DNA of 64,000 bases, taken from the NCBI GenBank assembly GCA_004123355.1, contig SCHM01000008.1, forward strand, positions 801,501 through 865,500. Direction: 5' to 3'. The notes beneath the pieces were generated by a model. That model ran no database searches, was not told where the DNA came from, and saw only the letters and a program-made list of their open reading frames with translations. Of this stretch, positions 39,097 to 51,459 are shown piece after piece. Source of the DNA: Amphirosellinia nigrospora (Eukaryota; Ascomycota; Sordariomycetes; Xylariales; Xylariaceae). Numbering within the stretch: position 1 is the first letter of the stretch; each line of letters begins with the position of its first letter. The position numbers and the translations under genes are program-made.

Positions 39097-39668
39097 TGTT
39101 AAAATTAGGGGGCTGGTGAGAAGAATATTATGGGTTGTAAAGTAAAGCTTGATTAAGGAAGAGAATTTATTATTAGATCCACGCAGTGGATCTAATAATA
39201 GATTCTCTGATTAGTAGTATGCCAGCTGTCTATCTAGATTTAGGTGTTACCAGGTAGCTTCCCCCTACGCTCCGCGCAGGGAAGCCACTAGCAATATAGA
39301 CCTCTTAAGGGCTCTATCAAAATGCCAGGGCATAAAAAAATCTCTGCTAACCTTAGCAGATCGATCTAGCTAAGCTATATTATAATTATAATTCTTTTTA
39401 TATAATATCAAGTAATACCGTTGCTTATTCTATCTCTTTTACTACTTTATCTATAGGTTGTTATAACCTAGAACTTCGTTGACAAAAAAGCTTAGCAAGC
39501 ATAAAAATAACCGCAAATATATCAGGTGCTAAAATAACAACGGCAAAAACATCAGCGGGAATTAATACCGGAGTAAAAGCTTCAGTCACTTTACGTAGCC
39601 TCCTACAACAGCGCTTGCCAGGTCTAAATATAAATAGCAGCTTTATAAAAAGCTGCTTTTTTTTTTTT
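39097..39668. other. hairpin-rich 3' flank of the island
   Basis: After the large gene no coding frame is seen. Besides the 22-bp hairpin there is GCTTCCC/GGGAAGC at 39257-39285 around a GC-rich loop, TCTGCTAA-CC-TTAGCAGA at 39343-39360, and a hairpin AGCAGCTT...AAGCTGCT at 39636-39657 followed by twelve T. The T-run marks the edge of the island, and AT-rich DNA follows. The pattern suggests the remains of a small structured mobile element, not identified. Confidence 0.45.
39161..39207. other. near-perfect 22-bp inverted repeat (hairpin)
   Basis: Arms at 39161-39182 and 39186-39207 differ at one position and are separated by only GCA; the centre reads AGATCCAC-GCA-GTGGATCT. It lies 65 bp downstream of the large gene's stop codon. 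It could be a foldback or MITE end, or a transcript 3' hairpin. Confidence 0.7.
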
Positions 39669-42370
39669 AGTAGTATAAAATAAAAGCTATGCTTAAACTA
39701 ATACTTATTAATAAATTCTTATAAGTATTAAAAATAATATATTAAATACTAACGGTTATATTTATATTTTTATTTTTTTTATTTAATTAAATAATCGAAG
39801 TTATTTTTTTTAATTAAAATAATATTTAAATATAATTTTTACTTTATAATATTATTTTTATTATTATTATTAAAATATTAGTTAGTTTTAACGGGCTTTA
39901 ATAATAGTATTATTTGTTTAAAAAAGTTTTATTATTTTTATATAGTTATAATTACGCGATAAAAATAATAAAATATATATAATAATATTTAAAGAAATTT
40001 AGTTCGTAAGCTAAGTTATTAATTTTACGTTTAATAACCTAAGGTTTAATATATTGCTACGAATATTTTCTAAAAAATTCGCCGGGTAAATAATAATTAT
40101 TATATAAGCAGAAAAAAATTTTATTATTTAGTTTAAATTTTAATATTTAATATTTATTATTAAAATGTTTTTTATTATAGCAGTAGCGAAATTTATAGCT
40201 AATTTAATATTTTATTATAAATAATTACGTAAAAATTTAACGTTTTTAAAGTTATATATATTTATTTAGTTTATAAATATATTAAAAAAGCTAAAAAGCT
40301 TAAATTTAAATAATTATTTATATAAAATAAATTATATAGTTTATAAAAACGTAAAATTAAAGTTTTATTATAAAATAAAGATTATATTAAACTAGTTCGA
40401 TTTAAAATATATATAGTTATAAAAATATATTATAATTTTAATTATTTAGTTTTTTTTTCGGATAAACTATTTTTTTGTAAATAATATATAATAGTTATTA
40501 ATAATTTAATATTTAATATTTTTTATATATTTTTTAAAAGTTAAAAATAAACTTATAATCGCGATTAAAAATAATTTTTTTAAAAATATTTTAATTATTT
40601 AAAAATAATTGTTTAATTAAAACTATTGCTTAGTTTTCGGCGGTATATTTTATATTACTAAAAATTATAAACGTTTGTTTAAATATATAATAAAAAACTA
40701 TTATTATATAATTATATATATTAAAACTTTTTAGCTATTATAAAATACTTTATAATTTAATTAAAAATAATAATAAAATAAAATTAATTACGATTATTTA
40801 TATTAATAATATATTTTTAGGTTTAATTAAACATAAGCTATTTATTAGTTTTTATTTATTATTATAATTAATATTATATTCTAAATAATATTTATAGTTT
40901 TTTAATATACTATAATTTTTTATAGATCGAATATAGTTTTAAAGCTTTTATTATTTAATTAAATCTAAAATAATATTTTTTATTATATATAATATATAAT
41001 ATTCGTTCGCGTATTATATATAAAATATAAAATCGCTTAATTTTTTATATTTATTATAAATTAAACCGTTTATAATAAAAAATAAATACCTGGCTTTAAA
41101 AAAAATAATAGCGTTTTTATTATTATATAGTTTACGAAATTAATCTTAGCAAAGTTTATCTAGGATTTTTTATAATAAAAGTTTATTTTATATTTTAGCT
41201 CGAAATTACGTTTAAACGTATTATTTATTATTATTTTTATAGTATATTTTACTATATTTTATATAAAATTTAGTATAATAAGTTTTTATAATTATTTTAA
41301 TTTATTTTTTAAGTCGATAATATTTTATATTATAATAAATTAATTTAACATATTTAAAATATAATTAAAATATTTTAATAAATAAAAAACTTAAAAACTA
41401 TATTATAATAAATAAACAAATAAATTAATAAATCGATTATTTACTTTATTAATAATAAAAATATTTAATAAAATTTAATTAATAATATTTTTATAGCTAA
41501 ATAATCTATTAAAATTATTATATAATATTTATTTAAATAAATTATAATATAAAGCTTTTTTATAATTTATATAAAATACGCTATTTTTTATTTAAAAAAG
41601 CTGTACTTAGTTTTAGTTTATAATAAATATCGATTTAAATATATAACTAGTTATATTTGCGTAAAAAGTATAAGTTTGTTTAGTTTTTATTTAAAACTTA
41701 GTTTAATATAAAAAATTATAACGTTAAAACTTTATTCGAAATATTTATCGATTTATAAATATAAAATATAATCTAGGTTATAATAATAAAACATAGTTTT
41801 AAAATAAATAATATTTTAAATAATATTAAAAAAACTATTTTAATTAATATAAAGTTATAATATATAATTTATATGTAATATTTATAATAACTTAGGTTAT
41901 TATTTATTATTTTTTTTTTTAATAATTTTTAGCTAATAAAGCTATTTTATATTTTTATAAAAGCTCGGCTAATTATATATAATAAAAGAAAAAATTATAG
42001 AAAAATTTATTTATACTAAAATATTGCTTAAAAACTTAAAAGTTCTTAAAAAATATAAACTATTTAAACGTTTATATACGTTTAATAATAATAAATATTT
42101 TTAAAATATTAATATAAAATTTAAAAAATTTAACGGAAAAATAACTAATAAAAAACTTTTTTAATAATATAATAATTTTTTAATTAAAATAAACTAAAAA
42201 TAATATTTAAATACTATATATATTTTTAAATATATTAAAAAAAATAATAATATTATTAATAAAATAATAATAAAAATAAAAAAAAATAAAAAAACTTATT
42301 TATATATTTTTAAATATAACTAAAAAAATTTATATATTTTATTATACTAAAAATTATTATCGGCTATAAT
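39669..42370. repeat. AT-rich RIP-ruined block
   Basis: Composition is as in 1-6123: almost no C except in CG and AGCT contexts. No open frame and no match by eye to the LTR family or to the 1.6-kb DNA element. It separates the two islands that carry the two divergent gene pairs. Identity is unresolved. Confidence 0.65.
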
Positions 42371-42649
42371 AATACTTAATATAGCAATATGCAATTTCTT
42401 TAAGCTATTAGTTATTAGCAGGTTTTTTACGCACTACTTTGTCCTCCAAGTACTTCCCGGGTATCGTTTTCTAACCCCGCCACATCTTACGTCATGTCTG
42501 CAAATCGGTCGCAAACCGCAATATGGGCTCCTAGCCGGTCATTCAATCTTAACTCTTATGTAGAAGCATAACGAATAAAAGTCGTAAGCAGATCCAGCAT
42601 TTTATTTTAGGCGTCAAGCTAAAATAAAGACCGCGAACCGAACCTCTAT
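42371..42649. other. left edge of the large intermediate island
   Basis: Composition rises from AT-rich to near normal within a few tens of bases around 42371-42420. No gene or terminal repeat recognised. It may contain the promoter of the zinc-finger gene that follows. Confidence 0.35.
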
Positions 42650-44192
42650 TTGTTGAGATCGTCAGCTACGGTTGCTACCGCTAACCTCGATCAAAAGCAA
42701 AGACTCCGGTCTATTCGCCAGGCAAACGCGTCTAGCAAAAGACTTCATAATTATTACGAAAAGCGGGGGCGTCCGACTAAAAGCCAGAACAATAAGAACA
42801 ATGGGGCGGATTCTGGTCCAAAGGCTTCGGATGAAGAACTAGAAAATAGATGTATATTTTGCACCTACCCTATTGATACGCAGTTTAGATACTAATGTCG
42901 TATCTGCCCTAACTATTAATTGTGCGCGCGATGCGTTCTAAATGCTATGGTTGCACACCTAAATTACAACTTTGTGTTTATGTTAGATAATACTTCTAGT
43001 ACTGCTAGAGCAATAGCGGCCAAGGTACGGTCGGAAAGCATAGTTCTGGCTGCTGAGATACTTAGAGGTTAGGAAAAAACACCGGCAGTAAATAAATCAG
43101 TGTCTACAACAAGCTCTGCTTTAACTTTCCCCGCAAGACCTACAGGAACCCCGGTTATAGAAAGGAATATAAGGGCGAGAGACTGCAACTAGCACGCGTT
43201 CTTGGCTACAGAGGCCACTAGCACAAATAACATCCTACCTTTAACACTACAAGCTAATAGCACAAAGGCTAAAACTATATTAACCCCACGATTTTCTTTA
43301 TTGTATTACTACTGCTATAAATCGCTTGCCGGCACTCTATACTACTAGTGCCAATAATGTGCGAATAAGTATTTTTGTAACGGTTCTTGTTGGACTATAT
43401 ATCCGCCGCGGTATATTTTTTATGCTATCCCGGCTTTCGACAAGGAGGGGCAAGGCAAGAGCGGATATATTGATCCAAGAGACTACAGTTTAGCATTTAA
43501 ACAACCTACAGCCGGAAATGGTTCAGTTTACCCTACGCCCTACAACTCTAGAGAACTAAGTTAAGAAGACCTTGGGCATATGGACTATGTCTTTCCAAGT
43601 TATAAGGATTTAACCCCGTGGATTTTGTATATGTGGGCTTAAGTGACAACGGTCCGGACTACAAGGCTTCCGATTTAGGGCGAGACTTTGAGACTAACTC
43701 AACAGTGCTAACTTTTGAAGGCTTGCCTTTTAAAAATATAAGCGAAGAATCCGACAACGATAGTTTTGGGCAAAACGTGCTATAATTACCCCTAGACATA
43801 GGAACCTTGTTACAAATGTAAAAAATACTGGAAAAAACATAGCGTATGCTTATAAAAGCGATAGCAGGTTATTAAACACCTGTGAGCCACAGCAGTACGG
43901 GCTACGTTCGCGGGGGGTTAAGGTTAATTTTCTTTTATGTTTGCGTCGAAGTCCACAAAGGAAGCATTTCTCTAAGACCAATATTGATCCTTTCTTTAAT
44001 GCTAGGGATTATCCTAAGCCTTATAAACAACGGAATCGCTAGTGGGATAAAGAAGATAACGATTAATTAGCTGCTATGAAAAAAAAGATTGGCTTGATAA
44101 AAAGATTGGTAAAAGGATTAATTGGAGTACGAGTGCAGTCTTTCAACAGTGGAGGAAACTATAACTCTAAACAAGTCGGTACAAATAGTTTA
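42650..44192 (+). pseudogene. decayed protein with AT-hook-like motif and ZZ-type zinc fingers
   Basis: One frame can be followed from 42650 to about 43645 despite several in-frame TAA/TAG codons that look like altered glutamine codons. It starts with a helical basic region with KRGRPTKSQ (AT-hook-like, about residues 38-46). A cysteine-rich module follows, with CIFC, CRIC and CARC pairs and a trailing histidine, spaced as in ZZ-type zinc fingers (about 42810-42975). A second, weaker module (about 43300-43380) reads GTLYY, CANKYFCNGSC and lacks part of its first cysteine pair. Around 43760-44192 a neighbouring frame stays open with a basic C-terminal region. ZZ fingers usually bind peptides or histone tails; role here is unknown. 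The gene is dead as read, with intermediate RIP-like damage. Confidence 0.5.
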
Positions 44193-44354
44193 TAATTCTA
44201 TTGTTGTCTTTAATGCTAAAGTAATACTAGGTTAAGGAGTTACTATAAGTACTATACAAGGGCACAAGGTATCTATTATATAATAACTTTCGACGAGATT
44301 ACCTTAGTCGAAATAGCAATCGGTTCAATTTTATTTTTCTTGTAAACTAATAAA
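44193..44354. other. gap between convergent decayed genes
   Basis: Short region between the plus-strand zinc-finger gene and the end of the minus-strand large gene. A plus-strand stretch with mostly hydrophobic codons is readable but not assignable. Confidence 0.3.
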
Positions 44355-47300
44355 CTACTTAACTAATGGCTGCTTATATATGTGAAGACAAATATGTTTT
44401 AACGCTATAACGACGTGGTTTGTATTAAGACCTGGAAAATAGGTTATTACTTCCGTTACAATGTCCCCGTTTTCTTGGACCGGTGCAAATGGGTCGCCAT
44501 GGAGCCGTAGGTAGAAGAAAACGGCCTGTAAAAGCATGTGCTCGTATGTGGTTTGGTTTATTGTTGGCGGCGAGGGACAATGTTGTGTTAGGTAACCAGC
44601 TTTTCCTAACGCCGGGGATGGCTTCTATAACATGTCTTGCAAGTTATGGAGTATGGTGTTTATAGAGTCGGCCTATGCTTTGGTCGGCATATGTTGTAAT
44701 TCGCTGTTTAGAATGTGTAACAACTTATCGGTTACTCTAGCTAACTTATGATTAAGCAAAAAGGCTATGTTATTTTGTATTAAAGACTTTAGCTTGTTGT
44801 TTAGCGCGCCCTCTATTTGCTTATTGATGCGGTTATCGATTATGCTTTCTAACTAGGCGTTCGTGAGTTAGTACTTGATTATTGTATCAAGTTTTTTGTC
44901 TAGCTTTCGTTGGAAGCTTTGTATATTAGGTACCCTAAACCGTACGATTTTTTTCACCGTTGTAAGAGATATCGAGGTCGATTCCACGATGCTATAAACT
45001 TGCTCTATTGTTGGGGCAGCAGACTAAACGGTATCTATCTAACCAAGCCTTTGTTCAAAAGCATTAACCTAGGCTTGTAAAGTGTTTTTTTGTTTATTGA
45101 GTTAGGATGAGCTGTTTTCCCCCGTTTTTTTGAGCGTGTTTGAGAGGCTGTCTAGTTGGGTTTTAATATCGACAAGCGCTCGATCTTTGGCTTGATTATT
45201 CGTGTTGAGCTGGCTGTATCGTTTTTCTAAAACATCTAATTTGTTTTTAGGGTTTGCATCTCGGTTTCTACTTTTCTTTTCTTCGCGAACTACCTATTCG
45301 GACTTCCTTTACAGCCACGTTTCTTGTTCGCCTATAGTATCGGCTGGGCTGATTGATCCGCTATCGGTAAGATATTCTCTCCGAGGATTTGGTGCTAAGA
45401 CTTGCTTTATCCGTTTGCGTTATTGTGCTCGTTAACGGGTATCTGTATTTGTCCGTCCTAGAAGTTAACGGCAACGATGGGAATACCGGTCGACTTGACA
45501 AAATGCCCCTTGGGTTGTTTTGAATAATCTGGGGGTTTACGTTAGGTGTTAGGGAGTGCGATGTTGGAACAGGAAAGAGCTCAGAAGCTAATACATCTAG
45601 CATAGTAGGAGACCGTATTAGAGCGTTTAGTATTGGTGTGCCTCGGCCAGACTGATGTTTGGAGGTGTTGATATACATAAGATCAGAACCTGGATCCGTT
45701 CTAAAGGCTACAACAGGAGTGGGCGGGAGTGAGAGTTCGCCGATTAGAAGACGATATAACTCCTCTTTCCTGGGATCGGACAAGTAGGAACCGCCCTTGA
45801 CCGGCCCGACAATGGCTGGCGGCATAGTAGAAGAGTCGAGATAAAGCAAAACTGTACTGCTAAGGTTGGCGACCTTAGAATCATATAGATTATTTTGGAT
45901 TTTAGTTAGTATGATTCGCTTATCTGCATTTGGTGATATTAAGGCATGTAGTTGCTAGTTCGTAACTTTGAGCAGAGTGGCATGGTTTTATACATTTTTT
46001 TCTATAATACCTATGGGGTTCTCTCGAAAGCTTCTCGCGATAATATCTGTGCGCAATTTGTCTATTAAGATTATATTATGTTAATAGTCATAGAAGTTTT
46101 CATTTTTCCTAATTGAAAGGAAATATGTATCTTGTTGTGTTATAATGCTTTCTAAGACGGTGGGTACAAAGTTGCCCGGTTCATTGCTAAGATTTTTAAC
46201 TTTATTGATAAGCTGTTGGTTTAGGTTCGCGTATTGTTCGTATATTTTAACTATACTTAAAGCTTCGGCTGTACCGGGTTCTATAATAGCGTTGTTTACC
46301 CGGCTATCACTAATATCTAGTAATATAAGCGCCTCCACCAACCCGGTTGGTGCATTACTGCAACTTGCTAGTTTGCCAACACCCTATAGGATTAGTGACC
46401 GCACTACCTGCTGATCTTTATAGTTCCTAGCGGTGCGTATGCGTTTAGACTAGTGCGTACACCATGCTATAGATGGGCTGCTATCTTTTGCGTTGAGGAC
46501 TATTATAGATAGCTATTCTATTACCTTTTCGGACAAGTTTTGATATTCTAGGTACAAGTGTTTGCATATATCGAATTCGTTAGGCAAGGTAAGGTCCACT
46601 GGCTCGATCGGAGCCGAATCTTGCTCTATTCGCCCATCTAGGTCGGGGCAAGAGCTCCCGGTATATAACAAAGACTCCTAATCTGCTTTATAGGAGGCAG
46701 CAAGGCTAATTCCGTTAAAACTGTTGTTACCTATATCTACGTTGATTTTAAGAGAACTAACCAGCTTTATCCCTTGTAACTAGTTTTTGTCCAGCACATG
46801 CGGTCGAATGTTTTTCCTATATTTAGTAAAAGACTCGCTAAAAAGCCTAGTATAATCAAAGAGCAGATCCCTTAGCGCAAGTTTAATGGTTAGCTCGGCC
46901 TGGAAGACTTTATGAACATTTATAATATTAATGCTACTTTAAAACCCGCTCTTCACGTCGAAAGTGTTACGCATATCTATTATCCAACCGATATCAAGGT
47001 TTATTATAATATTATAAGTTTTAGTACTAGGGTATACTAACACTAGCAACACTATTATCCTCGATGGAGATAGAAGCGAGGGTGCTTTTGTAATGGTTCG
47101 TCTAAGGGCTCGTTTTTTATTCTAGTTCTTAGCTTGCTAAATCTAATTGTTAAGGCGGTTCTGAGCTATAGTCTAAGCTTTTTGCTAATTCTGGGCGTTG
47201 CCTTTCTAGGCTTTAAGCGCTTTAAAGCTAGTTTCCGCACTCCGCGAAAGCGTATAACGTGAGTTGTACTGGGCTTTTTCGTTGAGATCTGAGCATAGCT

Positions 47301-47628
47301 TATTCATCACATCTGTCCTACGAATATAAGCCTACTTACTAGTTAACCTATGCAGCATGTATAAGCGCAAGTAAATGTAGAATTTAACTAATTGCCTCGA
47401 CTAGACAGCATTGCCACATTTATTATTGATTTTAATAGCTATTCTAAAGAACTAGTTAGTATTACTATTCTTCGCGATAAAGTTAAAATATACATTTTTC
47501 TGTTTTAACAAAATATCTCCTATAAAGAGCAGCCATTCTAACTTCGTAGATTGCTTTTTTAGTAAAGCTAATTGCTTAACATTTTTAGTAATTGCGCTAA
47601 AGAGTCGCCTTTTTTGTTGGCCAGGCAT
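44355..47628 (-). pseudogene. large coiled-coil protein of unrecognised family, copy 2, decayed
   Basis: A single frame on the minus strand can be followed from an ATG at 47628 (MPGQQKRR) to the stop at 44355, about 1090 codons. It is interrupted by many TAA/TAG codons that mostly look like changed Gln or Trp codons. It is homologous over its length to 36220-39096: LSPSRIIVLLVLVYP...IGWIID matches YSPERCLAFLVLAYP...LGWLMD; KDQQVVRSLIL matches KDQLITRSLIL; the C-terminal GYLTQHCPSP...TYEHMLLQAV matches GYLARHCPAP...TYEHALIRAA. The middle has a Ser/Pro-rich region (45361-45849) and then a coiled coil (about 45000-45240). Identity is clearly partial, so it is an old paralogue. It is divergent from a decayed MADS-like gene, the same arrangement as copy 1. 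The clean longest stretches are 45361-45849 and 46081-46341. Confidence 0.7.
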
Positions 47629-48789
47629 TTTGTTGCTTGTCTGAAATGTGACCGTATTGATAATTAATGCCGGGGAGAGATTTCTCTGACTTTGGGAGTT
47701 TCTAAGTTTTGCGACAGGAAGGTCTGTTGTACGAACTGACGTAACCTTGGCTTTACGGCTTAAAACTGGTGTGTTGTCTCCGTTTTAGCATGCCAGAACT
47801 ATAAATATTGTTTCCCGCCAATTTACCTGTTATAATTAGGCGTTATGTAATATTATACTGCAAGTCTAATTTCAAGTTATGCCACCATCATAATTCCTAT
47901 GCGGCCGATCGGCGCAAAAGCCAAAACACCGTCCCTAGCCTGTACACACCCGTATACGTTAGTCTCCATGTAATTTTCGACTGCTGTCTCACCCTGGTGC
48001 TGGCCTCGGGATTGCTATACGAAGACGTCCAGCTTGTTGCTAGATAGCATTTGGTTCAGGACATACCTAAGCAATGTACATTAGTCCGTACCGACTACTT
48101 TAATCGAAGTCTATCTTGTATTTCAATTTAAAAAATGCCATATTTTGTCTTGGACCTTAACTTGTAGAGATACCAAAGTGGTGCGTAGGGTATATTAGTA
48201 TGTCCTGATAAAATGCGCAGGGTAGAATAAAAGGCAGCGCGGTTTATTAGTAGGGCTTCATAGGAAAGTGATAGCTCAAGTATCTATCCAAAGTTTGAGC
48301 AACTTAGTCCCTCATAGCCGTAAGCGACCCGCATGGGGAGGCTTTAGCGCTTATAACATTAAACGCCAAAGGTTTCCCCGCCCTAAGCGACTGTATTTCT
48401 CACAGCTATAAAAAACCTACTAAACCCAACCTCTTAACTTTATAAGCGACTAGCAGTTTCCGGGGTCGTCATATTAGTCCAGGGCATAGGATTTACTGCG
48501 TGTAAGCGTATAATCAAATATTTCCTAACTTGCACGCTATACCAGCCACTTTATAACTCTATCCCCATATACGATCAAGCACGCATTATCCAAGCAGGAA
48601 ATTTGCAACAAAAGCCCCAGCTATCTCGGATAACGTTCGGGACTTTGATCTACGCATATCATAAAGGCTACATAAAAAGTACCAGAGCAAAAAAGAGACG
48701 ATAGCTAGCTTTAGAGTAGGTGAACCAGCTAGTATCATCTATTGTCTGTTTGAATGTTTCCTTTATCAGCTTCGCCAACAAGCTATTAT
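47629..48789. other. intergenic region of the second divergent pair
   Basis: About 1.15 kb separates the large gene's start and the MADS-like fragment, longer than the 0.5 kb in the first pair. A plus-strand open stretch at 47808-48047 (79 codons) has no recognisable feature and may be chance. The palindromes seen in the first promoter were not found here by eye. Confidence 0.4.
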
Positions 48790-49130
48790 AGGCAAGATAA
48801 CACCACAGGCCATAAAGCTAGGAGCAAAGAAAGAATCCGTTTGCTTTGACCAAAAAAAGTATCAAATGTTCTAGGGTCGCAAAAACATACTGTTCTAAAA
48901 AGCTGACCAGCTTTACCAACTTGTGGGTGCCGAAATCTATATCGCTATTAACTATAAGGGTCATTAGTATAAGTACACTACTCAGGACAACTTAAATTTC
49001 CCCCCACTCGAACTGCCATTATAAGTCCTTTCTTCCTCGACTAAATACTTTCGTCGCTTATTCCATTTGTCAAAACAAAGTATACCCAATATCTAGGGTT
49101 ACGCTTACGGGCCAGTTCTCTTTACCCCAG
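48790..49130 (+). pseudogene. decayed MADS-like protein, copy 2
   Basis: One frame reads GRKNILF-stop-KADQLYQLV and GAEIYIAINYKGH, then YKYTT, LNFPP and, later, GYAYGPVLFTPAT. This follows the intact protein at 35089-35715 from its basic motif (KRKSTVFSKGNQIHEIL, GAEVYMAIKYHGQWYEYSS, LSFP) to its GYDPQTFVPAHT segment, a match of roughly 90 residues. The tryptophan after GH is a TAG here and several glutamines are stops, as expected from G-to-A and C-to-T change. An AT-hook is not visible; a basic stretch RRTSKRYNRKR near 49880-49920 may be its counterpart. It is transcribed away from the large gene's copy 2. Confidence 0.65.
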
Positions 49131-49359
49131 CAACATAATGTAAAGAATACTAAAGCCGCGGATAATAATGGTGATTTAACTGCCACATACTAAATTGCTG
49201 CTCAACAACCCCCTTCAAGTAATCACTCGTTTATGCATCTCTAAGTCTTCTAAGGGCTCTACTTAATAGGCCCTTACTTCAACGCTTTATTATCCGCCGC
49301 AAATAACCTATAATCACAATCCACTACCGTCTATTATTCCTAACAGCTATAACAACAAT

Positions 49360-49922
49360 ATGGACAATACATCGACCACTTCTCACAGTTCTGCATCGAA
49401 TATCTATGATCTATTTATCTACGATCTTTTAAATAATGAATCAAATATACAAGAGGATGAAGCCGTTCTTATAACTAGATCTGACCTTCAAACAATCTAT
49501 ACCATCCATCGGCCCGCCTACCACTTCTCTTCCGCAAACACCAATACCTCGTCTGCACCCTGGCTTTAAACCGACTTATTATGCCCCTCGCAACAACGCA
49601 GCACTTTAACACTCTCTCCCGAAGTCTCTGCTCCTCAAGCACTCTCACAAGCTCTCCATTCTACTACTTAGGTATACTCTACCTCAGAGCATCCGTCGGG
49701 CATCGCTAAACGAGGTATATCATCGCTGCTCCAAAGTCCGTCGTTTATACGTGGCTCTGGTACTTACTTATATAACCAACGCTAACTTGTTTTTGGTCTA
49801 CCGCTCGTTTCACATTAAGCACTTTTAGTGCTGCAGTCAAGTAAGCTTTACAAGCTAACACCGATTGCTCGCAATCAAAGACGTACAAGCAAGAGATACA
49901 ACAGGAAACGTTGTTAAGGTTA
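49360..49922 (+). pseudogene. decayed coding stretch, possibly the C-terminal part of the MADS-like gene
   Basis: An open stretch at 49360-49569 (Ser/Thr-rich, then LFIYDLLNNES, LQTIYTIHRPAYHF) continues in the same frame with few stop codons to about 49920, ending in a strongly basic region. It follows the MADS-like fragment on the same strand, so it may encode the disordered tail of that protein. No domain is recognised. Confidence 0.35.
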
Positions 49923-50318
49923 AAAGTTAACGTGACCAGCCTCTAACATTTTCCGCTATTACGATTCTTCTTGTATATTACCGTTATTAGTTTCCTCTGG
50001 GCTGTTATTAAGGCTTGCTTTAAGTTAAAATATGGATGTGTTGGTTATAATATAGGGTTATTATAGAAAAGACTAAGAAGTAAAATGAAAGCTAGCCTAA
50101 TATAATCTTATTAACATCGTTCAAAATAATGACGGTAGTATCTATGATTTTTTAGATTGTTATAGCAATTAAACAGATGAACACGTTTTCGCATTTTGTA
50201 CACTTTAATGGGGTTAATAATGTTGGCATAATATCTTTCTAGCAAGCACTGCACCATGCTGGCAGTTCTTTCTCCTCGTCCACAATCAAAGTCTTGGTCG
50301 GCGGATCTGATGTTAATG

Positions 50319-51091
50319 TCAAGATCTATTTTTGTTAAGGGGATGCTTGATCTGTTTGTATTTCTTTCTATGATTGATTGACTTGCATGTCAGCTCCAGA
50401 GTTTGGATACGAAAGCCCGGCGATCCCTGGTAGTTAATATTGTCTTTTAAGTGACGAGCGTCTTGGCCGCCGATAGCGAAGTGTAGGGGTCCTGGTGGGA
50501 GATCGCGGCCGTATACACAGAATCCTATTTCGTGTGTACTTATCGGTGTGTTAATCTTCAAGGGCTGCGGTACAATGGAAAGGGGTTTAAACTTTGTGGG
50601 TGATTCTCTCACATCCGCAAGCACGTCTGGTTCTAATGGAGGATGCAAGTCACCCTCATTGACCTCGAATCTACTAGATTTTAATAATATCGGTATCCTA
50701 TCTTTATTCTGCTTTAGGTAGTAGTTTGGGTTATAGACAAGCTTGAATCGCAGGAGGGCGTCTTCAGGTGCCGAGTTGTTAACGAGTGCAGGTCGTAACC
50801 GTCCACATCCCTAAACATAATTAGTATTCCAGAAAAGATCTAAGACAGAAGATACGCTCGATCGACCAACCTTGCTAAATAGAAATTGGGCAATATTCTC
50901 GCCGTCCTTTCCTTCGAGTTAGGTTTTCCCCACTCGATATGAATGCTAATAGTTGCTCCGTCCAAGATGTCCACTGGACGAGGAAGGTTTACCTCAACTG
51001 CTATAGCTCTACCACCCGCAACCGACAAAGAACTGGTGGCATTAGTAAAAAAGGATATTGTAAGCAAATAATACATACTAAATAGTATCAT
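50319..51091 (-). pseudogene. unassigned decayed gene
   Basis: The C-terminal part is continuous from about 50790 down to the stop at 50319 (about 155 residues; FKLVYNPNYYLKQNKDR, HEIGFCVYGRDLPPGPLHF, GFRIQTLELTCK). It is one of the least damaged stretches in this island. An upstream part (51091-50840) reads AGGRAIAVEVNLPRPVDIL and IHIEWGKPNSKE in a different frame. The alternating hydrophobic pattern suggests beta-rich structure. I do not recognise the family. A frame change or an intron lies between the two parts. Confidence 0.4.
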
Positions 51092-51459
51092 ATAAAGGAA
51101 TTTATAATTATTATCAAGCCCCTAGACCGCGCCTCAATAGAAATGTTTTGCATAATAAACTTAATTTCTTGCTGTAATCCCTTTAAAAAGTAACTTCCCC
51201 ACCAAGTAAAATAGCAAAGCTTTCTTCACATCTTATACCTATAAAGCTGTATCTTTAAGGGCTTTTAGTCCCGGGCTAAAAGTCTTACTAAAGGCCTGGT
51301 TTAAGAAAAAGGGGTCTATTTTAGTTAAATAGCCCTTTTTACTATAGATGATAAAATCATTTTTAGAGTTTTAGCTAGTCTAATTGGTGTTTCTTTCTTC
51401 GAAATCGTTGATATATACTACGAGCTCGCCAAGCTCTTCGCATATATTAGAATCCACGA

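Noticed and set aside
47808-48047. 79-codon plus-strand open frame in the second pair's intergenic region.
   Set aside because: No motif, no counterpart in the first pair's promoter, and length compatible with chance.
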